NCBI GenBank assembly: GCA_947579605.1
Contig: OX388314.1
Span: 20,333,982-20,397,981 of the forward strand
Reading direction: 5' to 3'
From: Athripsodes cinereus
Lineage: Eukaryota; Arthropoda; Insecta; Trichoptera; Leptoceridae
DNA: 64,000 bases
A program made the position numbers and the translations under genes. Positions within the stretch are counted from its first letter, which is position 1, and each line of letters begins with the position of its first letter. Positions 42,551 to 52,725 of this stretch are shown here, one piece after another. Below the pieces are notes generated by a model, which was not told the origin of the DNA, did not search any database, and saw only the letters and a list, made by a program, of their open reading frames with translations.

Positions 42551-44799
42551 ATTTTCAAATACTCGTGTCAATGTAAGCTGCTATAACCAACCAAATAATT
42601 CACGTAATCCCATAAACAACACAAAGAGATCACTCGATGTTGATATACACAATGGTCTCTCCTTTGCTCTTGAAGGAAAATATTGAGAATATTACATTAT
42701 TTTATTACACTTTCCGTAATATTGTAAACAATGAATAAGATATGTGTAATTTTGTTATCAATAAACACGCTCTAGAAGTGGAATTTTGTATAGATGGTTT
42801 TATTTCTTTGCTCATAAACTTTATCATATTACATCATTCTTATGATAATGATATGAAAAAGTTTCAGTTACCAAAATGCCCCTCTAAATATAAGAGGTAA
42901 GTTTCTTCTTTGATTCCTAGAAGGACCATTAAGGGCAAAATCATAAGTTTGTATTAAATGATGCATTCATCCAAAATTATATATGCCCTATTATTTATCA
43001 AAATAAAATTCTCGAAATACACGTTAATTTTATTGACCTACCACCCTATATCATTTTGAATTATATGGAACACTGAAAATAATATAACTAATACAGCTTT
43101 TAGAAGATGGCTCATACTGAAGATGTTTCACATGATAATCCTGGCAATATTCAACAAAATAAGTGAAGTAATGGACATACCGATGTTTCACAATGTCATC
43201 GTTTTTGTTATGGAATTTTAGAACCAGCTTGTATTTGCTCTAACAACTATGGAATGTGTTGACATATTTTTTCGCTAGATTTTCCTTTTGTTATAAAAAT
43301 TTGGTTCTCGTTTTTGTTTAATAATTTTAGAGTCACCTTATGTTTAGACATCTATGGGTAGAGGGAGTCAACTGAGTTTGAGATCCCCCCCAAGTGCACT
43401 AATGGTATGGTACAATAATTATGTATATTACCTTAAGGGAGTTGTAGCTACCTTCAAATATCTTACTATGAATAAAAAAATAATGAGCTGATACTAAAAT
43501 CTTGGTAAGAACAATACACAGTGATTTATGATTTACCTATTGAGTTTGGTGTTATGGGATGCTGATAGTTTCTCAAATTTGAAAAGAAATTCTTTCTAGG
43601 TTATTAGCCACTCCAAGAGGGGATTGTTTGCCCTCGCACAATTTTTCCTATGAATTTATAACCTATCTATACTATAAAGGTCTTTGGTTTTCTGTAGGTA
43701 GATAAATTTCTTCTGTCAAATGATTTTGTATCCATCCGCCCCTGTCAAATTGACAACAAAAAGTATTTATGATTTCTAAAACGGCTTAATCTATTTCTGT
43801 AATAGAGATATTTGTATTTTGGTATAGTAACGTTTAAAGCTGGAATGAAAGTGAGATAAAAAAAATGTCTGTTGTCGAACTGGAATAGTCATTTTTTAGA
43901 TTATCTATGTTCTCAAGCTGGGGACAAATTTGAATATCGCGGGTATATGTGCGAAATACAACAGGATATCCGACTACCTTGAATATATGCGCATAGTGTT
44001 AGTACGTAGAATCGACGCTAAAAGCACAGACAGCGTTGCAAACGTAAGTCTAAAAAAATTAGTAAGAGTTGCCACTCTATTTTCATTAAATATTATTGTG
44101 CTCTGTGGTCGAAATTATTATACGCATCGGCTATTCGTCAGTAACAGGAATTACTGTCACTGTCACTGTCAAAAATGACAGTTTTGACCTTGAAGTATTT
44201 TACAGTAAATTATGTAAACAAAACGGCATGTTTTTGACGTCTGTCAATAAAATAGCTATTCGTCAGGAATTTTTTGTAAACATAAACAAAGCCATGCTGT
44301 TTTGACGTCTGTCAATATTGGCAGTTGTAATATGGTTGTAATGTCCGATGACATTTCGTTTTCGGTTAGTTTTACTATATGAGAAAGCAAACTTTCAATG
44401 CTTGAATAGTGTAATATCATTAAACATTTGTCATCTTGTATATTTCATGTTTTATAGGTATGTTCCCGAGTAAAGAGCATTAAGCTCGTATATTTTGTCT
44501 GAGAACAAAGCTATTTCCATAACCAGATAAAGTGTAATAAATCGGTTAGAGCTTTTTAAGGGTTATTAACTCACCGTTTGCAAACTTTAGATCTGTGGGT
44601 ACTACTACAAGGATGTTTTTTTTTTTTAATAAAAAGCGCTGTTTACATTAACATTTGACATTAAATCTAAAGATCTACATAATTAAAAAAAAAATAGTAC
44701 TTTCCCAAATAACTGTTATGTTGATAAATTAATTTTGGTTCTTATAGGTTCAATTTATTTTAAGTCCTAATATATTCATAATAGAGTGGACTTCAGTAC
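42551..44799. other. Intergenic; short local repeats near 44.2 kb
   Basis: Mostly unrecognised. Around 44140-44340 the words TTTTGACGTCTGTCAAT and GCTATTCGTCAG each occur twice and TGTCACTGTCACTGTC is a short tandem. No gene could be supported. Confidence 0.4.
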
Positions 44800-44935
44800 A
44801 AGGTGAGTTTTTCTGCCCATCCTAAATGTTTCATTTTTATATGGCATGAAGATGACAAACTGTGTGTTCATTACATGCAGTCAGTTCACCGACACCCCAC
44901 TGTGAGAAATGTCATGATGGTATGGATGAATGAAA
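44800..44935 (+). repeat. Dispersed repeat DR, diverged right half
   Basis: CTGCCCATCCTAAATGTTTC, GGCATGAAGATGACAAACTG, ACACCCCACTGTGAGAAATG and TCATGATGGTATGGATGAAT follow the DR order with many changes. Confidence 0.55.
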
Positions 44936-45283
44936 TTAGTAGGTACTTAATAATAGCAAGTAGGTCCTCCACCACTACTTGTATTCTCAATGTTCACTTG
45001 GTTTGTGTGAACTGCTAAGCTTAGTAATAATATCCGCGCCCTTGAGATGGATGCTCCATTAAATAGTGCGGAATGAATAAGTGAGTTTTATAGCACCATT
45101 TTATTTTATTTATTTATTACAATATACGGCTTGAGCCTTTTACATGCTGAAAATATGTGAGAGACATAAAAAGTAAATCCATACGAGACAAAGAGTAGCC
45201 CCAATTAAAAAAAACATTATTTTGTGGGCAGCTCTGCCTCAGGATCTTATAAATAGTATCAACTTCTTTTTCTGTGCCCTGTC

Positions 45284-45425
45284 AGGTCCCCTCGACGTTG
45301 GCGATCACTCTGGCATAGGATTCTCTGTCCTGCACTGTCTGGAATAACTCCTCCACGCCTTTCATTCCAGTCCAATCTTGTATATTGCGCAGGCACGATG
45401 GCGTCCCTCTATTTTGCCTGTCATG
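45284..45425 (-). pseudogene. Non-LTR retrotransposon ORF2 C-terminal end (family A, copy 3)
   Basis: The minus strand reads CLRNIQDWTGMKGVEELFQT, then VQDRESYARVIANVEGT and a TGA stop. Same family as the elements at 25214 and 17849. 5'-truncated. Confidence 0.8.
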
Positions 45426-45459
45426 ATCAACCGCTTAATGTGGTTACATAAGGCACAGT

Positions 45460-46130
45460 CCAAGTACACTAGCGCTGAACTTATCTTTTAGATTGAGACT
45501 CAAGGGAATTTTGTCTCTGATTTAATGGTTATAGATTACAGAATTCCGAGATGTATTCCGGACCCATACCATTTAATGCCTTGAATACTGTAAAAAAAAG
45601 TTTGAATTCAATTCTCCCTGGTCACTTAAGCCAGTAAAAATTCTGGAGTCCCAATAATGTTTGTGAAAATAAGTCCATTTTGTAAATAAGTTGAGTAGCA
45701 GCATTAAAAACCGACTGAATTCTTTGGAGTTGCAAATTGGATAAATTTACCAAGATACCATTTCAGTAATCTAATCGGAATGCAACAAATTAATTTATTA
45801 TTCTTGGTCCCTTCTATTGACAAGCATTTTCTCACATTCCTTAGAGCAAAGAAACATTGACTAACAAATGATGGTATGTTTCTCCATTGAAAGAGCACTA
45901 ACCAGATGAGCACCAACATTAACAATTTTTCGTTGACATTATATTCATGTTTTGTACATAGATGGGATATGAACCTATAAGATGTCTCCTTTTAGAGGCT
46001 ACACATAAGAATTCAGTTTTTGTGGGATCTATCTTGAACATTTTTTCTGACATCCAGGAGGATATTTTCGATGTATATGAGACCACATTGTATTTTAGAA
46101 TGTCTTCAGATCAAATGTGAACTTATTACC
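45460..46130 (-). pseudogene. Degenerate L2/CR1-like reverse transcriptase fragment
   Basis: Minus-strand pieces in several frames keep the order of an L2-type RT end: SWMSEKMFKIDPTKTEFLCV (after the catalytic block), then NIMSTKN and NVGAHL fragments, ICNSKE, and TVFKALNGMGPEYISEF near the C-terminus. Many stops. Clearly older than the family A and ORF1-ORF2 elements. Confidence 0.6.
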
Positions 46131-46502
46131 CAACTAGTGGGAACATTTATTCACATCTTGAAAGTGCACTATGAGATCGTGTAAACAAGGAATTAAATAC
46201 AAAGTACTAAACTTAGGGTACATAAGTCTACAGTAAATAAATCATAAGTTTTTTATTTTATTTGAATCAAATATAAACAGAGAATACACATGGTCCTGTT
46301 AAGTCGTAAAAGTTGACTTCTCAACAGGTTCTACTATAAAACATAATTATTAAATAACTTTCCAATAATACTTCATTTTTCATACTCTAATTATATTCTA
46401 TACAATAAAATGACTTCTATTACATTGAAAACAATTTCTACTACCAATGATTTACTCTATGATTTCTACGCTAAATTAATATATCTTTTAGCGGTACAAT
46501 AT
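46131..46502. other. Intergenic, nothing recognised
   Basis: AT-rich sequence. Confidence 0.4.
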
Positions 46503-46615
46503 ACCAGGTGCCAGTAAACTCCCCTTTCACGACACAAGCTTTTAGCTTACTGTGAAAGATGTAGAAGGTTGCGTTTGGGTTTGTGACAAACCCCAGATAT
46601 ATCTTTAACATTTAT
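46503..46615 (+). mobile_element. tRNA-derived SINE, copy 2 (head mostly lost)
   Basis: ACCAGGTGCCAGTAAACTCC, CACGACACAAGCTTTTAGCT, GTGAAAGATGTAGAAGGTTG and the tail hairpin TTTGGGTTT/AAACCCCAGA followed by ATATATC match the SINE at 7501-7672 in the opposite orientation. The 5' part of the tRNA-like head is missing. Confidence 0.75.
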
Positions 46616-46959
46616 ATATATTTATATTATACAATTTAATATCATTTATTATTCTTATATCTATTAGAAGTGCCGATACCCCATGATCACACACATAAAA
46701 GGTTGCTCTGTATGTTATCTTTTTTCCTTAGTCTGTCCCATTTATAACAAAGATGATAATAATTCATGTTATTTCATATCACAAAGTAATGGGAGAATAT
46801 TTCTGGCAGTTCCTGTGTAGTTTGGAGGTGATTTTTACCCAGGCATTTCAAATGCTGTGAAGATCGTTGATTCACAATTGAGACAGTAATTGTTCTGCTT
46901 CAGGTGAACTCAGCAATCCAAGTCAATGATCTAGGACAACAAAGAAAATAAAAATTATA

Positions 46960-47030
46960 TAAAAAGAATTCATTCATACCATCACACCATTTCCCATAAG
47001 CGGGGTAGACACCCTCAGACATATTCCCAG
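46960..47030 (-). repeat. Dispersed repeat DR, right end, inside a relic ORF
   Basis: Minus-strand CTACCCCGCTTATGGGAAAT followed by GGTGTGATGGTATGAATGAA is the right end of DR. It supplies the last in-frame residues (VYPAYGKWCDGMNEF) of the transposase relic next to it. Confidence 0.65.
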
Positions 47031-47853
47031 ACCACTCATTGATTAAATTATTCAAGATGGACAAACGATTATCAAAACATTTTTCCCCGGAAGTTTTTAG
47101 AATCTCTGTCAACTGTTTACAAGCTTTAGTTGCTAAATGGTATTTTTCGGTTTCTTTGTTTACAAAACATTTGGTCACTTTACTTTTTATCTGTTTTGAA
47201 CATGAATTTTTATATGTTTTGAAGGTTTTTATAGTATTCAAAGTGTTAATATAAAATGACAACCGCCATCTATTTATAATTAATGTTTCGTCAAATATAT
47301 TATTTTGTAAATGGATTCTAAGGAAGAATATTTGACGACAGGGTAATTTATACATTGAAAAAAAACTACATGAACAATAATCACAACTAGTTATAAATTT
47401 TTTATTGTTTTCAAAAATATTTTCATTAAGTGCAGACTCTTGAAGAATTTTAATATTATTTTTATTGGTTAACGTGTCAATAATTTGTTCTAAAATTTTA
47501 TAAGATGCAAATTTTGTACAACATTTAAATATACTTTGAACAATTTCTGGGGATAAATCTGACACAATAGATATTAATTTAAACTCATGACTAAAGCCAA
47601 GATTTTGATATTTGTCTAGCATGCTGGATAACTGAGATTTTAATTTAGCATAAAAATCATTTAGTGTTGAATATTTTGGTATATTTTGTTTCAACTTTTG
47701 GTTAAAACATTCCAGTCTATTATCAGTGGTGTCACCTATATTAAATGTATTGGTACAGTAACAGTGTACCCATGCTTCTTTCCAGGGATACCAATTTTTG
47801 TTAAAATCATTTAAAATTGAATAATTTATAAAAGTTGACACAAATTTTTGGTA

Positions 47854-50764
47854 GGGGAGAAGGAGGCAGATTTGGACGGAGGCAGATTTGGACAGTTTGA
47901 ATTTCACCGCCATAACCATGTCTCAAAAATTCAAGCATTTTTGTATAGATGGCAATGCTGTTCCCCTACATTAAACTGTCAGTTGGTTGATCAAACGCCG
48001 TGTGTGTTTCAAGTGAGAAATAAATTTTAAAAAAAGTGGTTCCTGATATGAGATTTGAGGTTTTTCGTAAGCCTTGATATTTCTTCTGTGACTGGTGAGT
48101 AAAAAACTGTATAAACTATATGATTGGTATATATTTTAGCTCTTGTTTTCTAATGTAAATTATTGTTATACATAACCTCACTTGCAGTTAGAACATTAAT
48201 ACTAAAAAAAAGGTATACGGGGCAGATTGGGACAAAACACTTCGGGGCACATTTGGACACTGTCCAAATGTGTCTCTACTGGAAAATATTGAATATCATA
48301 TATTGAATAGATTATAATATTTTTAGGATAATGTTTAATTTTTAACGTTTCTTTCTCTTTTTTTTCAGCAAAATGGTTCGCACGTACAAAAGAAAAACAG
48401 CAAGGTCTGACATAAATGAAGAAACAATCCAAGAAGCATTATTGGAAATAATAGAAAAAAATATATCTTTGAGAGATGCTGCAGCAAAATATGGGATAAA
48501 GAAATCAACACTACACTACAGGCTTAAAAAAAACAGGGATACTTTATCTAATCCGAAACCCGTCTTAACATCTAAATATGCAAGCCGAAGTGTATTTAAT
48601 AAAAATGAGGAAGATTTACTCACAGGGTATTTCGTGACGTCGTCAAAAATATTATATGGTTTGACATTTTACCAGGCTCGGAAATTGGCTTATGAATATG
48701 CAGTTGTCCTGAAAAAAACACTTCCTCCGTATTGGGAATCCCACAAAAGGGCTGGGGTGGAATGGATTAAAGGGTTTATGAAGAGGAATCCAGAGTTATC
48801 TCTGCGTAAGCCAGAGAGCACGAGCCTGTCGCGTGCCACAAGTTTAAATAAAACGAATGTTGAAGATTTTTTTCAAAACTATGAGAAGATGTTAAAAAAA
48901 CATAACTTTACAGCCAGTTCCATATACAACTTGGATGAAACAGGTGTTCATACAGTATTACCACCACCAAAAATAATTGCCACAAGAGGAACGAAACAAG
49001 TTGGGCAAGCCGTATCTGCAGAAAGGGGAGAACTTGTGACAGTCATGTGCATAATAAACGCGCTAGGTGGAACACTTCCTCCAGTCTTCGTATTTCCTCG
49101 GATGCGTTATAAACACGTATTCCTTAACGGAGCCCCAGCTGGGAGCTTAGGCCTAGCGAACCAGAGCGGGTGGATGAATTCCACATGTTTTCTCGAAGCC
49201 ATGAGACACATCAAATTGCACACGAGATGTTCTAAAGAACACCCGATTTTGGTATTAATGGACAATCATGAGTCCCACACATCCCTTGAAGCCATATTAT
49301 ACGGCAGAGAAAATGGAATTGAATTACTTTCATTTCCTCCACACTGCAGTCACAGAATGCAACCGTTGGATGTGGCTTTATACGGGCCTTTTAAATCATA
49401 CTTACGAACATCGTTCAATAACTGGCTACTTTCTAATCCTGGACGCACAATCACCATTTACAATATCCCTGAACTTGTCAATACCGCATACACATCAGCA
49501 TTTTCAATAAAAAATATTTTATCGGGGTTTAAAAAAACGGGAATTTGGCCAGTTAACCGATGCGAGTACACTGATGAGGAATTCCAGTCTGCATACGTAT
49601 CAGATCAACCTACTCCTATGAGCGAACCGATTTCTAGTAATGCTATTGGGAACACTGCGACCGACACTGAGACCGAATCTACTCCTCATTGTAATAATAG
49701 TACAGAACAAACAATATGCTCACCAGCCACGACCTCTCTGGTAACAATAATATCACCTCAAATGATTAGGCCATTCCCTAAAGCGAGGCCAAGAACGGGC
49801 ACACGTGGAAGGAAAAAGGGGAAATCATCTATTCTAACATCAACTCCCGAAAAGGACAGAATAATGATGCTTCGAAAAGAAAAAGATGAAAAGAAAAAAC
49901 GGTTGTTGGAGAAAAGCATGAAAGGTAAAAAGAAATGTATTAAAAAAAAGATACTCATCGAAAGCGATTCAGACAGTAGCATTGAAGTAACGTCAGGTGA
50001 ATCTGATGATAATTTTTTTACTAAATGCAGTGATGGAGACATATTTCAGGTAGATCAAAGTATGGAATTAATGATTATGTTCTTGTGAGATTTACGACAA
50101 AGAAAAATGTATATCATTATGCTGGTCAAGTCAAGGGAAAAACAGGTTGTGATTACAAAATAAACTTTTTAAGGAAGAATGAAGGTTCATTTTTTTTCCA
50201 ATAAGACCAGATGTAGGGGATGTATCCTATGAGGATATAGTGATGTCCCTCTCGGTGATAAAGAACACAGATGGGACTTCACGTCAGGGAGAACTGTATA
50301 AGTTTAATGAAGATTTAAGTTCTTTGAATGTTTTGTAATTTTATTTTTCTCTTATTTCTTCACATTACTTTGAAAAACATTGGTTTAACAAGACATTAAA
50401 GCAAATTAAATTTCCTGTTTTTGTTTTATTGTTATCATTTATTGTTTTTTATTTGGCTTAAATAAAGTAAAATAATCAAACACGGTCAATTTTCTTATTG
50501 TCCAATTGTGCCCCTTAGTCTGTCCTAATCTGCCTTTTAGGCGTCCAAATGTACCCCTACTTGGGGCACATTTGGACGAAAGTTACATGCTTGCTAAAAC
50601 TAGTATACCGTACTTAATAATCAATATTTATTAATTCTAAAGACTAATTATATAAGAACATAAACATGGCTTTTAACTTTAATTTCAAAAGATATTGTAG
50701 CCTTATTCAGAGATGCGAAAATCTGCATGTCAAATTTTTTGTCCAAATCTGCCTCCCTCTCCCC
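47854..50764 (+). mobile_element. pogo/Tigger-type DNA transposon, complete, 2.9 kb
   Basis: Left end GGGGAGAAGGAGGCAGATTT and right end (other strand) GGGGAGAGGGAGGCAGATTT are inverted repeats of about 26 bp with one mismatch. TA flanks both sides (47852-47853, 50765-50766). A 13-bp word close to GGCACATTTGGAC occurs about ten times, clustered inside the two ends (47865-48275 and 50495-50757). Between them is one transposase gene. Insertion into the coding part of the ZSWIM/MULE relic is exact. Confidence 0.95.
48373..50088 (+). CDS. pogo/Tigger-type transposase (DD35D)
   Basis: Starts at ATG 48373 (MVRTYKRKTARSDINEE), just after a strong 3' splice site (T-run then CAG at 48369), so a 5' UTR intron is likely. 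Residues about 12-50 form a psq-type HTH (IQEALLEIIEKNISLRDAAA). A CENP-B-like HTH with WIKGFMKRNPELSLRKPE follows at about 75-140. The DDE domain has Asp188 in NLDETG, Asp297 in LMDNHESH and Asp333 in MQPLDVALYGPFK, with 35 residues between the last two. The C-terminal part is basic (KEKDEKKKRLLEKSMKGKKK) and then acidic with serines. The 571-aa frame ends early: the true C-terminal domain continues in other frames to about 50338 (see findings). The catalytic core is intact. Confidence 0.92.
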   Translation: MVRTYKRKTARSDINEETIQEALLEIIEKNISLRDAAAKYGIKKSTLHYRLKKNRDTLSNPKPVLTSKYASRSVFNKNEEDLLTGYFVTSSKILYGLTFYQARKLAYEYAVVLKKTLPPYWESHKRAGVEWIKGFMKRNPELSLRKPESTSLSRATSLNKTNVEDFFQNYEKMLKKHNFTASSIYNLDETGVHTVLPPPKIIATRGTKQVGQAVSAERGELVTVMCIINALGGTLPPVFVFPRMRYKHVFLNGAPAGSLGLANQSGWMNSTCFLEAMRHIKLHTRCSKEHPILVLMDNHESHTSLEAILYGRENGIELLSFPPHCSHRMQPLDVALYGPFKSYLRTSFNNWLLSNPGRTITIYNIPELVNTAYTSAFSIKNILSGFKKTGIWPVNRCEYTDEEFQSAYVSDQPTPMSEPISSNAIGNTATDTETESTPHCNNSTEQTICSPATTSLVTIISPQMIRPFPKARPRTGTRGRKKGKSSILTSTPEKDRIMMLRKEKDEKKKRLLEKSMKGKKKCIKKKILIESDSDSSIEVTSGESDDNFFTKCSDGDIFQVDQSMELMIMFL

Positions 50765-52000
50765 TAAGTGTTTTGAAAATCAAGCTCTGTATGTGAGCAA
50801 GCCATTGACTCTAAATATGATTTAGCTGTATCAACAAGATGTTTAGGAATGTTTTATCATTATTTTGAACGCTTTTAAAACATGAAACAGGCAAAGTTCG
50901 TGTTTGGCATTTGGGAAATATTTCTTTAAGGCATTTATTTCTGTTAAATCTTTATCAGTAATTATTGACTGGACAAAAGCAAAAGATGGATTGTGAGTAA
51001 CAAAAATTTCTACAAATTTCTCAATATATGTCTCAGTTTCGTTACAAACTAAACAAAATGCAACTGGGATAGATTCACCCATCCCATCGACAATCATTAC
51101 AATGTACAAGGGCATACGTGTATTCGTCAAACTATATGTTGCATCTACTAAGATATGCTCTGGATAATTTTGGAAAAATATCTTCATCCAAGAAAATTGA
51201 AAAAAGAGTAAACACACTTCATCTTTAAGACTAACTGTCTCAAAAATTATATTACCTTCGTTTTGATCCTTTTGTTATGCTAGTAAAAAATTATCATTAA
51301 GACCTACATTACCTGTGGATTTTATACGACGCTTTATATTTGTACCTAATGTTTTTACTTGAAATACTTGCATTATGATTTGATAAAAAATCCTTGATTC
51401 TAGGTAAGCTAGCATCATACTGCATTAAAAGAAGTGAATTATCTTTAATAACACTACCTTTATCTTTAGTTACTTGAGCAACTTCACCAGTGCTCGAATT
51501 TTGTAAAGCCAATTGTGGAATTAAATGATCGAAGCTACGTATACCCCTGTTGGCACTGTACAGTTTAAAAGTATCTTCATCAATTCTATGCAAAATTTTA
51601 CCAGAAGAATCACAATGGGTACTTTGGAAACTAGTTATAACAAATTGACCAATACTTACCTTGTACGTCACACGCAACTTAGCCTGGCACCCTAATTTTA
51701 AAGAATGCTGTGTGGGAAGCACACCTGTAGAAGTACTGAGAAACTTTCCCCTGTGAATACGTCCAAACTCTACATAATAATACCCAGCACAGGTAGGTAT
51801 GGTATTCTTACCTAGTTTTCTATTTCGTGCCTGTGCAGTACTGCAATAAACGATTACAATAAGTGGGCTGTATGTAGATCGCAGATAGCTCTCGTAGGTA
51901 GCTGCAAACAAATTCCAATCCGAAAATTGCTGGCCAACAAAAATTGACATCTCCATCTTCTATGTAGGGATGTCGATGTCAAGTCAACTGCGTGCCACTA
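50765..52000. other. Context of the ZSWIM/MULE relic
   Basis: Outside the relic pieces nothing else was recognised. No terminal repeats of the MULE itself could be found beyond 51956 or below 46960. Confidence 0.35.
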
Positions 52001-52274
52001 AAAAACTACTACTTTTTGCATAAAAACCTAAAATAATACACAAAGAAATTAATATTATTATTCAAACACTGTTCGGCAATCAAAATAATGATAAAATGAC
52101 GTAAATTATAGTATAATATTAAAGTATTGATAAAAATTCTGAATGCAAGTAAAGTGCTTTGGATACATACATTGAGAATGAGTTGAGGGGAGCCCGGAGC
52201 AAAAATTATAACGGCTACGAAACATTCAAAACTTACGGGTGGTACCCTTGCGTCTTGCTACTATATATAATGAG

Positions 52275-52725
52275 TTACAATCCACTAGATTGGTCTGCAA
52301 CGAGTTTTGACTTTCTTCTCCATTCCTCCCTATTCTCAGCCAGTCTTTTCAGCTCTACGTATGAGCCACAATTCATGTCCCTCTTCAGTTGGTCCATATA
52401 CGAATCTCTTGGTCGGCCTCTGCCATTTGTCCCCTCGGTCTTACCCTCCGCAATGGCGATGAGTAGTCCTGGGTGCCTGATGTTGTGGCCAATCCAGTTA
52501 GCTGATTCTCTTAAGAAGTTGTCTTTTTTCGCCTACCCTGGTTAATACTTCTTCGTTTTCGATGTGTTCCGACCAATAGATCTTCAGCATGCGTCTGTAG
52601 CACCACATTTCAAAGGCCGCCAACCGTCCGCTTTCCCTCTTGCTGATGGTCCACGTCTCGCAACCATAAAGCAGAATGCTCCATACAAAGGCTTTAGAAA
52701 GGTTCTTCCTTACGCTTAAATCAAT
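52275..52725 (-). pseudogene. Non-LTR retrotransposon ORF2 C-terminal end (family B, copy 2)
   Basis: On the minus strand KAFVWSILLYGCETWTISKR, AFEMWCYRRMLKIYWSEHIE and NEEVLTRVGEKRQLLKRI are open. One frameshift follows near 52505, then NWIGHNIRHPGLLIAIAEGK, GRGRPRDSYMDQLKRDMN and KLVADQSSGL with a TAA at 52275-52277. A TA microsatellite tail follows at 52258-52270. It is the longer relative of the copy at 2006-2135. Confidence 0.85.

Larger units (their letters stand above)
46970..51956 (-). pseudogene. ZSWIM/MULE-type transposase relic, split by a Tigger-type element
   Basis: Minus-strand pieces at 51956-51240, 51217-50767 and 47851-46970 form one protein. It has an N-terminal FAR1/FLYWCH-like DNA-binding region (FSDWNLFAATYESYLRS, FVITSFQSTHCD), a MULE transposase core (ILVDATYSLTNTRMPLYIVM, SIITDKDLTEINALKK, HELCLFHVLKAF) and a SWIM-type zinc motif (CSCSFFSMYKLPCRQ). 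ZSWIM1/3-like proteins share this plan. It is dead. The frame shifts at 51310 and again near 50847, a TAA interrupts near 51250, and a 2.9-kb pogo element sits in the coding region at 47854-50764. Leaving out that insert and one TA joins FQNT to YQKFVSTF in frame. The SWIM motif ends CRQ where CRH is usual, so a zinc ligand is lost. Confidence 0.75.

Noticed and set aside
43930..44305. Two overlapping plus-strand frames of 82 and 69 codons
   Set aside because: No recognisable domain, no splice context, and overlap with local short repeats.
49268..50042. Additional frames within the Tigger transposase
   Set aside because: Out-of-frame or antisense shadows of the 571-codon transposase.
51240..51310. 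Intron in the ZSWIM/MULE relic (donor CAG|GTAATG, acceptor GAGACAG)
   Set aside because: The supposed intron reads as protein-like sequence (STGNVGLNDNFLLA, then EGNIIFETVSL) apart from one TAA, so a nonsense mutation explains it better, although splicing is not excluded.
52159..52545. 128-codon plus-strand frame
   Set aside because: Antisense of the family B reverse transcriptase tail on the minus strand.
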